A model generated the notes under the pieces. That model saw nothing but the letters and a program-made list of their open reading frames with translations, searched no databases and was not told where the DNA came from. Below, piece after piece: positions 8,279-16,167 of a stretch of 37,434 nt of DNA. Source of the DNA: Sandaracinobacter neustonicus (GTDB taxonomy: Bacteria > Pseudomonadota > Alphaproteobacteria > Sphingomonadales > Sphingomonadaceae). The stretch's first letter is position 1. Each line of letters starts with the position of its first letter. Location of the stretch: contig NZ_VFSU01000014.1 of NCBI RefSeq assembly GCF_006385875.1, positions 1-37,434 of the forward strand. The letters run 5' to 3'. The translations under genes were made by a program, and so were the position numbers.

Positions 8279-8305
8279 GGCCTCCGACAATCCCAGGGCG
8301 GTTCA
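8279..8305 (-). repeat. Inverted repeat of IS3-family element, orfA end
   Basis: On the minus strand it begins TGAACCGCCCTGGGATTG and pairs with 6986-7012. The flanking GGT at 8306-8308 matches 6983-6985. Confidence 0.85.
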
Positions 8306-8481
8306 GGTCTCAAATGCGGCAAACCCCCGCGGGATCAACGTCAGAGCGCTCCTGAATGCCTCTACGGACGATTTCCGGGGATGCCGGCGATCGGTCGGTC
8401 ACATGGGGGGCTGACGATGACGTGCTCCCCTGAAGTGTGACCGATTTTGAGTAGAGTCCGACGCGAAGGAGTCGGACGCAG

Positions 8482-8739
8482 ATGAAGCGCAGCAGGTTCA
8501 GCGAAGAGCAGATCATCGCGATGTTGAAGGAGCGGGAGGCCGGGATGGCGACAGCGGATGTGTGCCGCCGCCACGGGATCAGCTCGGCGACGTTCTACAA
8601 GTGGAAGTCGAAGTATGGCGGGCTGGAGGTGTCCGAGGCCCGGCGCCTGAGCACGCTCGAGGAGGAGAACAACCGGCTGAAGAAGCTGCTGGCCGAGGCG
8701 ATGCTCGACAATGTGGTGCTGACCCGAAGGGCGGCGTAG
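8482..8739 (+). CDS. IS3-family transposase OrfA, probably altered C-terminus
   Basis: An 85-residue OrfA with a helix-turn-helix (FSEEQIIAMLKEREAGMATA, VCRRHGISSATFYKWKSKYGG) and a coiled coil (TLEEENNRLKKLLAEAMLDNVV). The last residues, TRRAA and stop, are unlike the usual OrfA end. A likely continuation (NDLASKNGD) and the A6 run before orfB appear in another frame about 20 bp later. A short insertion at about 8723-8744 seems to have ended the frame early. Start ATG 8482, with AAGGAG about 12 bases upstream. Confidence 0.75.
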   Translation: MKRSRFSEEQIIAMLKEREAGMATADVCRRHGISSATFYKWKSKYGGLEVSEARRLSTLEEENNRLKKLLAEAMLDNVVLTRRAA

Positions 8740-8760
8740 CCAACGATCTGGCATCAAAAA

Positions 8761-8847
8761 ATGGTGACGCCCGGCGCCAAGCGGGATGCGGTCGCCCATG
8801 CTCGTGAGCATCACGGGTTGAGCGAGCGCCGGGCGTGCAACCTGGTA
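8761..8847 (+). pseudogene. IS3-family OrfB, 5' fragment left of the Tn3 insertion
   Basis: From the ATG after an A-rich run the frame reads MVTPGAKRDAVAHAREHHG and on to RACNLV, the typical OrfB start. It is cut by the Tn3-family transposon at 8848. Its continuation, VGVNRRVIRYRSLRPDDGR, begins at 14481. Confidence 0.85.
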
Positions 8848-8881
8848 GGCCCCTGTACATTATTCGGACACAGATTCACGG
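8848..8881 (+). repeat. Tn3-family inverted repeat, tnpA end
   Basis: It starts GGCCCCTGTACATTATTC and overlaps the tnpA stop at 8876-8878. It matches the far repeat at 32 of 34 positions. Confidence 0.92.
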
Positions 8882-11821
8882 TTTGATGAGCAGGGGCATG
8901 AGGCCTTCGGCATCGAGGTCGAGGCGGTCGGACCAGATGTAATCGCCGGTGAGATTGATCCGGTCCCATCCCAGTGGCGACATTCGGGACAACATGGCCG
9001 GGTCGATCGCCCTACCCCGGCGTCGCAATTCACCGATGGCGCGACCGAGATAGCGGCAGTTGAACAGGATGATGGCGGCGGTGACGAGGTTGAGGGCAGC
9101 CGCACGGGTCTGCTGGTTCTCCAGGCCTCGGTCACGGAAGCGACCGAGGCGATGGAAGGCGACGGCCCGGGCCAGGCTGTTGCGTGCCTCGCCCTTGTTC
9201 AATTCGGCGGTGACGGTGCGGCGAAGATCACGGTCTTCAAACCATCGCAGCGTGAACAACGTGCGCTCGATCCGTCCGACCTCGCGGAGCGCGGCCGCGA
9301 GACTGTTCTGTTGCCGGTAAGCGGACAGCTTCTTCAGGATCAGCGATGGTGTAACGGTGCGGTCTCGCATCGCTCCTATCACCTCGGTGATCTCTTCCCA
9401 GTGGCTGATGATCAGGTCACGGCTGAGGCGGCGCCCGAACAGGGGCGCGAGCCGGCCATAACGCCGTGCCGGCTCGAAACCATAGAGCCGCCGGTCCGAC
9501 AGGCGTGGAATGCGGGGCTCGAAGTCTAAACCGAGCAGGTGCATGACGGCGAACACGATATCGGATACTCCTCCTCCATCGGTGTGCAAGGCGGTGAGGT
9601 CGGCGCTGCTGTCGTGGCCGAGAATGCCGTCGAGCGCGTGGATGGCCTCGCCTGCCGTGCCAGCGATCACCGTCTGATGGAGTGGCGCATATCGGTCGGT
9701 GATAGTGGTGTAGATCTTGACCACCGGGTCGCGCCCGTAATGCGCGTTGATCGTCCCGCCGGCTTCACCAGGCCCACCGAGATAATAAGCCTGGCCGTCG
9801 GCCGAGGCACGATGCCCTGGCCCGAACCAGGCGGCGAGCGGCTCGACATGGATGGCGTCGGTCAGGCAGGCGAGCGCGGCGCGGAACGTCTCTTCGCGCA
9901 TATGCCACGTCTGCATGCGCAAGAGGACGCGCCGGGAAGCCACGCCGCAGACTTCCGCCATGCGGGACAGGCCGAGGTTCGTTGCCTCGGCGATCAGTGT
10001 GGCGAGGAAGGCATGTTCGTCGGAGGGCGGCAGGCCCGTCGAGACATGACCGAAGTGCGAGATGAACCCGGTCCAGCGCTCGACCTGTGACAATACGTCG
10101 GTGATCCGGGTCGCGGGCACCATACCGTAACAGGCGAGCGCGAGTTGCCGGCCTTCGTCCTCGCCGGCCTCTTTGGCCGGCTCTTTCGGAAACCGCAGCC
10201 GTTCTCCGGCGAAGAGCGCGGGGTCGCGCTTGTCGAGATTGCTGGCGACATCGCGCAGGGTGTCGTCGAGCCGTGCCGCTCTCTCCTCGAGCCAGGCATG
10301 CGGATCGCCGAGCGAGAATTCCTGTTTCGGCACGGCATTGGCAGCTGACGGGGCGAGCAGCACGCCGAGCGAGCGATGGATGCGGGCTGTCGGCACCCAC
10401 ATCCCACCCGACGCCAGGGCGTTGGCGAGGGCGCTGTAGGTCGCCAACTCCCAATGGGCGCGATCGATCCCGCCGGGCGTCATGACATACCGGCGCCAGC
10501 GTCGTTCGATGTGACCGAGCGGTACGCCGGCAGGCAACGGCTTACGCCAGTCTCCGTCGAGATCGGCAAGGATGGCCATCGCCTCGCGCAACTCCTGCAC
10601 GCCCGCTCGGCCCTGGAAATCGAAAGCACGCACGAACAGCGGCCCCGTCCGCTTGAAAGTGCGGTATTCGGCCGCAATCTCATCCAGAACCTCATCCCTG
10701 TGCGGTGTGGCGGTGCGTCGGATGATCGCGGCGTCCGCGTCGATCGTATCGAAGGATGCCACGGCGCTGACCGCCGCGGCGATATCGCCGCCAGTTCGTT
10801 TCGCTTGGCTCATTGCTTCCAGAATCCTGGCGATGCGCAGCAACCGTTCGCGCCCTTCGCGACCGGAAACGGCCACCCGCTGCTCGAGCCGTTTGCGGGC
10901 ACGGAGATGAGAGCGCCCGACCAGCGCGCCAAACATATCGATCGCGGTATCGGTGAGCGTTGCTTCCAACTCACGCAGCGTCGCGAGAAGCACCACTCGC
11001 CTGCGGGCGGGACGCATCTGCTGGAAAGCCTGCGCTGTATAACGAACGCCTTCCCGGGCAAATTGCGCCAGGCGCGGTGTGGCGCGGGGATCGATCGACA
11101 ATGCCGACACACCGGTCCTGCGGATCATGACGACCTTTTCGATGATTTCTATGAGCGAGCCGGCTGTTACACGCGGTTCCGGTTCACGCAGCCAGGACAG
11201 TCGGCTTTGCCGGTCATGGACCTTGTCATCGATGAGCATGTCGAGATGCTGACGGATTTCGGGTGCGAGGCTGCCGTCGACTGCGGCCACGATGTCCGTT
11301 TCAGCATGATGCATCGCCTCGGCCGTCATGCGTTCCACGACGCTGATACCGGGAATGACGATGCGGCGGGCGCGCATCTCGTCCAGGAACCGGTCCAGCA
11401 GTTCGCGCCCGTCGATGGTGGTCGCAGCCTCACCTTTCAGCCACATCATCAATTCCGCACGGCGCCTCCGGCTCAGGTCGCTGAAGCCAAACCGCGTCTT
11501 GATCGCGGCGAGTTGATCGTAGCGTGTGGGCATGCGTCTCGCGAAATCAGCGATGACGCCCGCATCCACTCCGACCTGTTCGGCAATATGGTCGAGCATG
11601 AGTGCTGGCAGCAGTTCGCCATGACGCAGATGCCGGCCCGGATACCGCAGGCAGCAAAGCTGCAGGGCATAGCCGAGCCGGGTTGCAGGGGTTCGCGCGG
11701 TTCCGACTGCGGCCATGTCATCGTCGGACAGGCTATGGTGCTTCACGATCACCGCCTCGTCTTCGGGCAACGCCAGCAGGGCGGCGCGCTGCCGCGTCGT
11801 CATCGGAATGCGTCCGGGCAC
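8876..11821 (-). CDS. tnpA: Tn3-family transposase TnpA
   Basis: An approximately 981-residue transposase, the usual Tn3 size. It has the N-terminal DUF4158-like region (MTTRQRAALLALPEDEAVI, with TPATRLGYALQLCCLRYPG) and the C-terminal DDE domain: SADGQAYYLGG, LHTDGGGVSDIVFA and the glutamate in LNKGEARNSLARAV. It cuts the 34-bp ends and makes cointegrates. The GTG at 11821 is chosen because GGAGG lies 7 bases upstream; the ATG at 11803 is the next option. The stop codon lies inside the terminal repeat, as is common. It is divergent from tnpR. Confidence 0.95.
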   Translation of the reverse strand: MPGRIPMTTRQRAALLALPEDEAVIVKHHSLSDDDMAAVGTARTPATRLGYALQLCCLRYPGRHLRHGELLPALMLDHIAEQVGVDAGVIADFARRMPTRYDQLAAIKTRFGFSDLSRRRRAELMMWLKGEAATTIDGRELLDRFLDEMRARRIVIPGISVVERMTAEAMHHAETDIVAAVDGSLAPEIRQHLDMLIDDKVHDRQSRLSWLREPEPRVTAGSLIEIIEKVVMIRRTGVSALSIDPRATPRLAQFAREGVRYTAQAFQQMRPARRRVVLLATLRELEATLTDTAIDMFGALVGRSHLRARKRLEQRVAVSGREGRERLLRIARILEAMSQAKRTGGDIAAAVSAVASFDTIDADAAIIRRTATPHRDEVLDEIAAEYRTFKRTGPLFVRAFDFQGRAGVQELREAMAILADLDGDWRKPLPAGVPLGHIERRWRRYVMTPGGIDRAHWELATYSALANALASGGMWVPTARIHRSLGVLLAPSAANAVPKQEFSLGDPHAWLEERAARLDDTLRDVASNLDKRDPALFAGERLRFPKEPAKEAGEDEGRQLALACYGMVPATRITDVLSQVERWTGFISHFGHVSTGLPPSDEHAFLATLIAEATNLGLSRMAEVCGVASRRVLLRMQTWHMREETFRAALACLTDAIHVEPLAAWFGPGHRASADGQAYYLGGPGEAGGTINAHYGRDPVVKIYTTITDRYAPLHQTVIAGTAGEAIHALDGILGHDSSADLTALHTDGGGVSDIVFAVMHLLGLDFEPRIPRLSDRRLYGFEPARRYGRLAPLFGRRLSRDLIISHWEEITEVIGAMRDRTVTPSLILKKLSAYRQQNSLAAALREVGRIERTLFTLRWFEDRDLRRTVTAELNKGEARNSLARAVAFHRLGRFRDRGLENQQTRAAALNLVTAAIILFNCRYLGRAIGELRRRGRAIDPAMLSRMSPLGWDRINLTGDYIWSDRLDLDAEGLMPLLIKP

Positions 11822-11949
11822 TTGCGAACCTCCAAAAACCGCTTGCCTTTCAATACAATTCTGAAAGAGGATTGTGAAAGACGGAAGGGCGCGAGAATCC
11901 GTTCGTGCCGTGAAGACCTCCGGATACGGTCGTTTATGAAAGGCGGGAT
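11822..11949. promoter_or_regulatory. Divergent tnpA/tnpR promoter region, presumed res site
   Basis: The 128 bp between the divergent transposase and resolvase genes is where Tn3 elements place res. It holds imperfect inverted arms CTTTCAATACAATTC (about 11847-11861) and GAGGATTGTGAAAG (about 11867-11880), plausible as resolvase subsites. Full subsite structure cannot be proven by eye. Confidence 0.55.
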
Positions 11950-12543
11950 TTGACCAGGGTACCCTATCTGATCGGCTATGCCCGCGTGTCGAAAGGCGAC
12001 GAGCAGTCGAATGCTGCACAGCGCCGGGCGCTCGACGCGGTTGGTTGCAAGCGGGTGTTCGAGGAGACCGCCAGTGGCGGGCGCTGGGACCGGCCGAAGC
12101 TGCTGGAGATGATCGGGCAGCTGCGGGACGATGACGTCGTTGTCGTGTGGAAACTGGACCGGCTGTCGCGCAGCCTCAAGGACCTGCTGCACATCATGGA
12201 ACGGATCGAGACGGCAGGCGCAGGTTTCCGTTCGTTGACCGAGGCGATCGACACCACGACGGCCGCAGGCCGCATGATGATGCAGATGGTGGGGAGCTTC
12301 GCCGAGTTCGAACGCGCGATGATCCGCGAGCGCACCAGCGCCGGTCTCGCCCAGGCGCGGGCCGAGGGGCGCATTGGCGGGCGCCGACGCAAGCTCGGCG
12401 ACAAGCAACGGAGCGAGATCGCGGAGTCCGTCATCTCCGGGCGAAAGTCAGGCGCCGAAATGGCGCGGCTCTACCATGTCAGCGAACCGACCGTTTCGCG
12501 CATCGTCGCCGCGCACCGGCAGACCATGGAGCTACCGGCATGA
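11950..12543 (+). CDS. tnpR: Serine resolvase TnpR
   Basis: A 197-residue serine recombinase. The catalytic serine lies in IGYARVSKGDEQ; the family motifs VVWKLDRLSRSLKDLL and GSFAEFERAMIRERTSAGL follow, then a C-terminal helix-turn-helix (SGAEMARLYHVSEPTVSRIVA). It resolves cointegrates at res. The TTG at 11950, with AAAGGCGGG just upstream, gives the normal N-terminus. Its stop overlaps the start of the next gene (ATGA at 12540-12543), so both are probably one operon. Confidence 0.93.
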   Translation: MTRVPYLIGYARVSKGDEQSNAAQRRALDAVGCKRVFEETASGGRWDRPKLLEMIGQLRDDDVVVVWKLDRLSRSLKDLLHIMERIETAGAGFRSLTEAIDTTTAAGRMMMQMVGSFAEFERAMIRERTSAGLAQARAEGRIGGRRRKLGDKQRSEIAESVISGRKSGAEMARLYHVSEPTVSRIVAAHRQTMELPA

Positions 12544-13901
12544 AACGCGGCCATGACCTGACCGGGCTGATGAAGTTCGCGACACGGCCCGAATGGGCCG
12601 ACGATCTGCACGATGCGCTCGACGATCATCTGGGGACGGCACTGACGCAGTTCGACATTGATTCCGACGAATTGCCCGACATCATCGGCGAGCACTGGGC
12701 CATGACCCTGTGGGGCTGTGCGTTCGAGGATCTGGCGACCCGCGTCTTCGAGCCGGATGGTCGCAACCTCGTGGACGAGTACCTCAAGCGCCGCGGATGG
12801 AACGAGGGCGGCCCCAACAAGATCTACATGCGCGCGCTGCGCACCTCCGTCATGAGCGTCTACGAAGTCAGCGCGATCGAGCCTGGCGTCGGCTTCCTCG
12901 CGCGCGATCTGATCCGGGGCGGCGAGCCGGTTCAAGTCCGCGAGCGCACCGCCTCGAAGACGCTGGGGCCATGGGACAGGATCGGTGCGCGTATCATTCC
13001 GGTGAGTGGGCACATGATACTGGCTGGCGGTCTGCTGTCCTTCACTGCGGAAGCCACCAATTCCCTTCTCGAGGCATTGCGCCTGGGGCAAGGCAAGCGC
13101 GGGCCACACGCGAAACTCGCCATTGGTGATGATCAGCTGCGCGACCTGTCCCCGCTCATTTCGATGGTCTGGCTGTTCGATATCCTGCCCAAGGCTCTGG
13201 AACCCACGACCATTCCCACACTGCACAATGCCGACGGCGAAGAGGTCATCTTTCATCGCGTCCGTTTCCCGCTCGCGCGAGGTACGACGCAAGCTCTCAT
13301 CGGAGAGCGCCTCGATACGGTGCCAGCCTTGCAGCGGGAAACCTCCCACTTCTGGAACTGGCTCGGAGCGAAGCCGGTCCCAGACAAGAAGGGCACCGGC
13401 CAGATGGCGTGGGGCGTATCGATGGCCGACGGCACGCCGGTGCTCGGCAATCTCGAACTCAAGGGCCGTGCCCTCATCCTGGCCGTCACCTCGGCCGAAC
13501 GTGCGGAACGAGGGATCGCGCTCGTCGACCAGGCTCTTGGGGGCCTGGTCGCCACACCTCTGACCGAGATCGAGACGATCGAACAGGCCATGGCCGCGCG
13601 GCAGGAGGGGCGAACCACATCGGAGCCGGCACCGGACATTCCAGTCGAAGTCGCCACTCCACTGGTCCATGGCATGCTCGATCGTCAGTACCGGGCCCTC
13701 CTCGACGAGCCCGTCCCGATGCTCGATGACAAGACGCCGCGTCAATGCGCCCGCAGCAAGGCCGGACGTGACCGGCTCGCCACATGGCTCAAGCATCTCG
13801 AAAATCTCAGCGGGCGGCAGGCCGACACCAATGATCCGATGGCGACCTACGATTTCACCTGGATCTGGCAGGAACTCGGCATCGAGGATCTGCGCCGGTG
13901 A
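12540..13901 (+). CDS. Unknown 453-residue protein carried by the Tn3 transposon
   Basis: A soluble protein with no signal peptide or membrane segment, translationally coupled to tnpR. The middle part reads VYEVSAIEPGVGFLARDLIRGG and then VRERTASKTLGPWDRIGAR, a pattern I loosely associate with large SEC-C/YecA-type bacterial proteins. The C-terminal ~75 residues contain LDEPVPMLDDKTPRQCARSK and end in FTWIWQELGIEDLRR, a module found at the ends of various proteins of unknown role. No catalytic motif is evident. The location between tnpR and an HU-like gene suggests a part in transposon biology or host fitness, but this is inference. Confidence 0.75.
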   Translation: MKRGHDLTGLMKFATRPEWADDLHDALDDHLGTALTQFDIDSDELPDIIGEHWAMTLWGCAFEDLATRVFEPDGRNLVDEYLKRRGWNEGGPNKIYMRALRTSVMSVYEVSAIEPGVGFLARDLIRGGEPVQVRERTASKTLGPWDRIGARIIPVSGHMILAGGLLSFTAEATNSLLEALRLGQGKRGPHAKLAIGDDQLRDLSPLISMVWLFDILPKALEPTTIPTLHNADGEEVIFHRVRFPLARGTTQALIGERLDTVPALQRETSHFWNWLGAKPVPDKKGTGQMAWGVSMADGTPVLGNLELKGRALILAVTSAERAERGIALVDQALGGLVATPLTEIETIEQAMAARQEGRTTSEPAPDIPVEVATPLVHGMLDRQYRALLDEPVPMLDDKTPRQCARSKAGRDRLATWLKHLENLSGRQADTNDPMATYDFTWIWQELGIEDLRR

Positions 13902-13961
13902 CGGGTCGGCCCGACCAAGATAGTTCGCCCGCCCTTTCCACTCAGCAAAAAGGAACAAGAC

Positions 13962-14237
13962 ATGGCTAATCCCGATCTCGTGGCGAGGCTCGCCGACGAG
14001 CATGGCATCACCAAGGCCGACGCTCGCAAATTCATCGACACCCTCCTCGGCGCCGTCGTCGAAGCCGCATCGCAGGGTGAAGACGTGTCGTTGCACGGGT
14101 TCGGCAAGTTCAAGGTGAAGGACACGCCCGAACGCGAAGGCCGCAATCCCGCGACCGGCGAGACCATCACGATCAAGGCCGCCCGAAAACTCACTTTCGC
14201 GCCTGCGAAAGCGGTGAAAGACAAGCTGGCCCTCTGA
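13962..14237 (+). CDS. HU-family DNA-binding protein
   Basis: A 91-residue histone-like protein of normal length. It has the conserved arm and core: VSLHGFGKFKVKDTPEREGR, RNPATGETITIKAARKLTF, then the C-terminal helix APAKAVKDKL. HU dimers bend DNA. The ATG at 13962 has AAGGAA upstream. It lies 60 bp after the unknown gene and inside the transposon, and a rho-independent terminator follows. A transposon-borne HU might help TnpR build the resolution complex, as host HU does for some serine recombinases (inference). Confidence 0.92.
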   Translation: MANPDLVARLADEHGITKADARKFIDTLLGAVVEAASQGEDVSLHGFGKFKVKDTPEREGRNPATGETITIKAARKLTFAPAKAVKDKLAL

Positions 14238-14348
14238 CAGGCGCCAATGCGCGGGTTTATAGCCGGGACCTGCGAATTTTGCACTTGCACAAACCTGCTC
14301 GCAAGCGCAGCATCATGGTGCCTTTCAGGCATCCTCTCCCAAAACTAT

Positions 14349-14373
14349 GGCCGGCCGTTGCGCCGGCCTTTTT
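14349..14373 (+). terminator. Rho-independent terminator after the HU gene
   Basis: A perfect 7-bp stem, GGCCGGC (14349-14355) and GCCGGCC (14362-14368), has a 6-base loop and is followed by five T residues. It would end the tnpR-unknown-HU transcript inside the transposon. Confidence 0.88.
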
Positions 14374-14446
14374 GCGTAGCCGGGACGGCTCGCGTTACGC
14401 GAACCCTGGAAGGAAAGCTGGCGCTGACGCCCCTCAAGCTTGCCTA

Positions 14447-14480
14447 CCGTGAATCTGTGTCCAAATAATGCACAGGGGCC
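14447..14480 (-). repeat. Tn3-family inverted repeat, HU end
   Basis: Read on the minus strand it starts GGCCCCTGTGCATTATTT and matches the tnpA-end repeat at 32 of 34 positions. TGGTA follows directly. Confidence 0.92.
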
Positions 14481-15289
14481 TGGTAGGCGTGAACCGCAGG
14501 GTGATCCGGTATCGATCATTGCGACCGGACGATGGTCGGCTACGGCAGCGACTGCGCGAACTTGCGGCGGAGCGTCGCCGGTTCGGCTATCGGCGCCTGG
14601 GCTATCTGCTGGCTCGCGAGGCATCACGCCCAACCACAAGAAGCTGCTGCGGGTCCGTCGTCGCGGTGGCCGCAAGCGCGCCCTTGGCACGCGGGCGCCG
14701 ATGGTGCTGCCGGACGGCCCGAACCAGCGCTGCTCGCTCGACTGCGTCTCCGACACCCTGACCTGCAGCCGGCGGTTTCGTATCCTGTGCGTGGTCGATG
14801 ACTACACGCGGGAATGCCTGGCGCTGGTGGCCGACACGTCGCTGTCGGGCGTGCGGGTGGCGCGGGAGTTGACGCGGCTCATCGGCATGCGCGGCAGGCC
14901 GCATACGGTGGTCAGCGACAACGGCACCGAGCTGATCTCGTCGGCTATCCTGCGCTGGTCGCAAGAGCGGCGGGTCGAGTGGCATTACATCGCCCCGGGC
15001 AAGTCGATGCAGAACGGCTTCGTCGAGAGGTTGGCTTCGCCAGCCTTCGGCCAACGGTCGCTTACGCGACCAATGCCTCAACGAGACGCTGTTCACATCG
15101 CTGCCGCATGCCCGCTTCCTGCTCGATGCCTGGCGGCACGACTACAACCACGTCAGGCCACACTCGAAACTGGGCGGGAGAACACCCACCGAGAAAGCCG
15201 GTGAACCTGTCCGGGGCATGCCCCCGGACAGGTCGCCATCACCTCAAGCAATCATCATGAAGGAGCCAGACTCTACCTCTGAATGGTAA
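14481..15289 (+). pseudogene. IS3-family OrfB, 3' part, heavily degraded
   Basis: The frame resumes as VGVNRRVIRYRSLRPDDGR and reaches GYLLARE. A 1-bp loss then moves reading to the frame GITPNHKKLLRV, where about 24 bp (YREEGLR region) seem to be missing. The DDE core follows in that frame (FRILCVVDDYTRECLALVAD, VVSDNGTELISSAIL) up to MQNGFVER. At 15029-15070 a hairpin-rich segment replaces the expected ESFIGRLRDE region, and the end (NETLFTSLPHARFLLDAW) lies in the third frame. Two substitutions next to the first aspartate (NQRCSLDC where family members have W and F) also point to decay. Confidence 0.85.
15206..15232. other. Strong hairpin near the IS3 end
   Basis: Arms CCTGTCCGGGG (15206-15216) and CCCCGGACAGG (15222-15232) are perfect over 11 bp with a 5-base loop. 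No T run follows, so it is not a typical terminator. It may protect the element from incoming transcription. Confidence 0.5.
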
Positions 15290-15308
15290 CAATCAGGGGA
15301 GCACGTCA

Positions 15309-15563
15309 AGCCGTAAGACCCCTCGCAGCAAATCGGCATATAGAGTTGCGAGCAATCGGTCCCACACAAAAAATTCGCCGTAGCTACTGTATTGCCCGAT
15401 CCGTTGATCTGTTCGGCTTACGCCGCGTCGAATGGACTTGGGGACGTATCGGGTGCCGTCAGCGCATCCGCTACCGAAGCTTCGACAGCGAGGGCAGGGC
15501 AATCAGCTTTGTGAAGGCACTTTTGAGCAAGCGGGCGACAGCACAGAAGCGGATTGGCGTCCC
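15309..15563. other. Non-coding junction region
   Basis: I see no supported gene here. The stretch joins the right end of the IS3-family element to the truncated P-type ATPase remnant. Short open frames occur on both strands but none resembles a known protein. It may hold debris of an earlier recombination. Confidence 0.4.
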
Positions 15564-15914
15564 TTACATGATCGCGCCCTCGCCGAGCTTCTGGGCGAGA
15601 GAAGGGCTACCCTCATGCGCAAAGCCGACCACTGCGTTGACCAGCACGACAATCGCGATGACGACTGCGTCCACCAGATGCCCGAGCAGCCCCGCAGCGA
15701 ACGCCGCCGTCATCAGGAAATATGTCAAGGCGCTGTTGAACTGGGCCAGGAAGCGCATGATGGGGTGAACACCGGCGGCTATCGGCAGGGCATTGGGGCC
15801 ATGGCGTTCGAAACGCTGGACGGCTTCCGCATGGGTACCCACCCGGTTGCTATCGAGCGCCGACAAAGCGTCTTCGCCCGATAGCGCGTGCCAGGCGGGG
15901 GTCTCCGTCGTCAT
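15564..15914 (-). pseudogene. Cation-transporting P-type ATPase, N-terminal remnant
   Basis: From the ATG at 15914 (GAGGAGACAAGG upstream) about 100 residues match the start of Ca2+/cation P-type ATPases: WHALSGEDALSALDSNRVG (cation-transporter N-terminal domain), QRFERHGPNALP, FLAQFNSALTYFLM and a second membrane segment LLGHLVDAVVIAIVVLVNAV. Homology ends at GFAHEG and the frame stops 14 residues later. The actuator, phosphorylation (DKTGT) and nucleotide-binding domains are missing, so no transport is possible. It follows a fabI remnant by 10 bp, so the two were once an operon. Confidence 0.8.
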
Positions 15915-15924
15915 CCTTGTCTCC

Positions 15925-16137
15925 TCAATCCCAAGCCAGAAGATGTTGCCCGCCATCGACGGGAATGATGGCGCCGATGATCCGGCGCGCTGCGGGGCTG
16001 GCGAGGAAAGCTGCCAGCGCAGCAACATGGGCGATGTCCATCATCCAAGCCTCAGCGAGTTTCGCCATGCGCAGAAAGTTGCGGCACGAGCGAAATGTTG
16101 ATAGAATCATAAACAATAGTGTAAAAATTAATTCCAT
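15925..16137 (-). pseudogene. Enoyl-ACP reductase (FabI-like) remnant, internally deleted
   Basis: From about 16071 the minus strand reads RMAKLAEAW and then DIAHVAALAAFLASPAARR, ending GAIIPVDGGQHLLAWD. These match two separate parts of FabI: RMAKLAEPLM in the middle and DVGALAAFLVSNAAKR...VIPVDGGQH at the C-terminus, both seen in the intact fabI at 29249. The catalytic Tyr/Lys region between them is gone, and the first 22 residues of the frame are unrelated AT-rich sequence. It directly precedes the P-type ATPase remnant. Confidence 0.65.
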
Positions 16138-16167
16138 TTTCTGACATTTTTCACATGCTTACCTCAA

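Larger units (their letters stand above)
6986..8305 (-). mobile_element. IS3-family insertion sequence, complete, 1320 bp
   Basis: Both ends are visible: 27-bp imperfect inverted repeats starting TGAACCGCCC at 6986-7012 and, inverted, 8279-8305. The 3-bp word GGT flanks both sides (6983-6985 and 8306-8308), a target duplication of IS3-family size. Inside are orfA and orfB on the minus strand. orfB carries a 1-bp lesion, so this copy is probably not autonomous. It sits directly after the plasmid origin. Confidence 0.9.
8848..14480. mobile_element. Tn3-family transposon, complete, 5633 bp
   Basis: The 34-bp inverted repeats at 8848-8881 and 14447-14480 begin GGCCCCTGT and differ at only two positions. 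TGGTA flanks both ends (8843-8847 and 14481-14485), the 5-bp duplication typical of Tn3-family transposition. Contents: tnpA (minus), a divergent tnpR with a presumed res site between them, a 453-residue unknown gene overlapping tnpR, an HU-like gene and a terminator. No resistance or catabolic gene is carried. All frames are intact, so it may be active. It inserted into the orfB of an IS3-family element. Confidence 0.95.
8418..15308 (+). mobile_element. IS3-family insertion sequence, split by a Tn3-family transposon
   Basis: The outer ends share TGACGTGCTCCCCTGA (8418-8433, and inverted at 15293-15308). Removing the Tn3 insertion and one copy of its 5-bp duplication leaves about 1253 bp, normal for IS3. 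orfA lies at the left; orfB is cut by the transposon and continues on the right. The 3-4 bp outside the two ends do not match, so no target duplication remains, which suggests an old insertion or later rearrangement. Several further lesions mark it as a decayed copy. Confidence 0.85.

Noticed and set aside
10376-11953. Long plus-strand open frame opposite tnpA (about 525 codons)
   Set aside because: It is antisense to a full TnpA with DDE motifs. Its translation shows no family motif, and GC-rich codon use creates such mirror frames.
12471-14096. Long minus-strand open frame opposite the unknown transposon gene and HU
   Set aside because: It runs through the HU gene in antisense, has no ribosome binding site and no recognisable domain. 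The plus-strand genes have coupled starts and a terminator.
15206-15232. Hairpin considered as rho-independent terminator
   Set aside because: The stem is strong but there is no T run on either side, so it was listed as a structure only.
15293-15563. Possible gene or IS fragment right of the IS3 element
   Set aside because: Open frames on both strands were read but none matched a known protein; it is listed only as a non-coding junction.
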